Positions 63,566-64,000 of a stretch of DNA of 64,000 nt are shown here, one piece after another. Positions within the stretch are counted from its first letter, which is position 1. Every line of letters starts with the position of its first letter. The DNA is from JAEUMY01 sp031394355 (GTDB taxonomy: Bacteria; Pseudomonadota; Gammaproteobacteria; Burkholderiales; Usitatibacteraceae). A program made the position numbers and the translations under genes. Under the pieces are notes generated by a model. The model was not told the DNA's origin, searched no databases, and saw nothing but the letters and a program-made list of their open reading frames with translations. The DNA lies in contig JANNSU010000022.1 of the NCBI GenBank assembly GCA_031394355.1, forward strand, positions 62,001 to 126,000, read 5' to 3'.

Positions 63566-64000
63566 GCGGACGCTCCGTAGAGATCGATACGGTCTGACAA
63601 TGCAAGGCGGTATTTGTATAGCGCCTCGTCAGCATTGGGTAGCTTCACTTCGCCATCGCGGGTGAAGCCCAGCCGCTTGAGCAGCGCGTCTGAAGCATGA
63701 TTGTCGAATGTGGCGATGGCGACAACGGTACGAACCTTCTTGTGGTGCCGCCCCCAGTCGAGCACGGCACGCGAAGCCTCTTCGGCGTAACCCTTGGCGC
63801 GATACTCTGGCAGAAATGCAAAGCCCAGATCCAGATCGTCGAGGCCATCGCGCTTGATGAGCCCGCAGATGCCGACCGGCGTGCCGAGATCTTTCAGCGA
63901 TACACGCCAGAGGCCCACGCCATGCTTTGCATACATCGCCTGCGGACCATTCTTCAAGTAGCGCAGCGCATCGTCATCCGAGTGCACGTTCTTGTCGCCG
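63562..64000 (-). CDS. GNAT family N-acetyltransferase (5' truncated)
   Basis: The frame stays open to the window edge, so the N-terminus is missing; the GTG at 63987 is internal (GDKNVHSDDDALRYL). GNAT blocks: LGFAFLPEYRAKGYAEEA (acetyl-CoA binding region) and FDNHASDALLKRLGF. This is the RimJ/RimL-like group that acetylates protein N-termini or small molecules. Confidence 0.85.
   Translation of the reverse strand, partial: GDKNVHSDDDALRYLKNGPQAMYAKHGVGLWRVSLKDLGTPVGICGLIKRDGLDDLDLGFAFLPEYRAKGYAEEASRAVLDWGRHHKKVRTVVAIATFDNHASDALLKRLGFTRDGEVKLPNADEALYKYRLALSDRIDLYGASA

Overview
The window reads as chromosomal DNA of a betaproteobacterium with roughly 60% GC (estimated by eye). Pointers are the cysE-iscRSUA-hscBA-fdx-iscX block with trmJ and suhB beside it, the bamC-dapA pair, lysC next to tRNA-Ser(GCT), a DUF3460 gene, and a trypsin-like protease carrying NESGWG repeats. 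The taxon below class level is a guess. I see no prophage, integrase, transposase or CRISPR array. Gene density is high and many genes overlap by ATGA.

Layout. 1-9.5 kb: 3' end of a ThDP enzyme, a membrane protein, amiC-tsaE (minus), then a plus-strand cassette of SxtJ-like protein, 49-residue DUF5989 protein, carbamoyltransferase and SGNH hydrolase, followed by queG and a hotdog thioesterase. 9.5-12 kb: htpG with a possible heat-shock promoter, and DUF3460. 12-16.6 kb: a GlrK/GlrR two-component operon with two related coiled-coil proteins between kinase and regulator. Directly downstream lie two perfect TGTC-N10-GACA sites, a sigma-54 promoter and a short non-coding unit ending in a strong terminator, which is the arrangement of enterobacterial glmY. 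16.6-23 kb: the ISC iron-sulfur operon and cysE, both with IscR type-1-like operators. 23-31.5 kb: MFS transporter, trmJ, suhB, mutS, slyD, a peroxiredoxin lacking its catalytic Cys, and a RoxA-type cupin oxygenase. 31.6-37.5 kb: small lipoprotein, MBL hydrolase, bamC, dapA, a methyltransferase and kynBU. 37.5-38.3 kb: tRNA-Arg(ACG) and tRNA-Ser(GCT), each followed by a structured repeat. 38.3-45.9 kb: lysC, a CHASE-PAS-GGDEF-EAL protein, queD, an S41 protease, tRNA-Ser(TGA), and a BI-1/YccA protein. 46-64 kb: rlmD, serine protease, an operon of beta-propeller, deacetylase and sterol-desaturase genes, NUDIX, DUF1161, PdeM, Icc-type phosphodiesterase, ligase-associated helicase, HDAC-like protein, M61 peptidase and several uncharacterised genes.

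Three signals are not explained by gene content. (1) The 12-bp palindrome GCGAATATTCGC occurs 21 times exactly and 4 more times with one mismatch, inside genes in all three codon phases and between genes. This is a highly iterated palindrome with no function I know of. (2) tRNA-Arg and tRNA-Ser(GCT) are each followed by a terminator, a ~100-nt element with covarying hairpins, and a second copy of the tRNA 3' end plus terminator. A third tRNA gene has a duplicated 5' end next to another hairpin element. (3) The GlrR/sigma-54 non-coding RNA locus at 16.26-16.58 kb. The ligase-associated helicase also carries two kinds of repeat inserted in frame.
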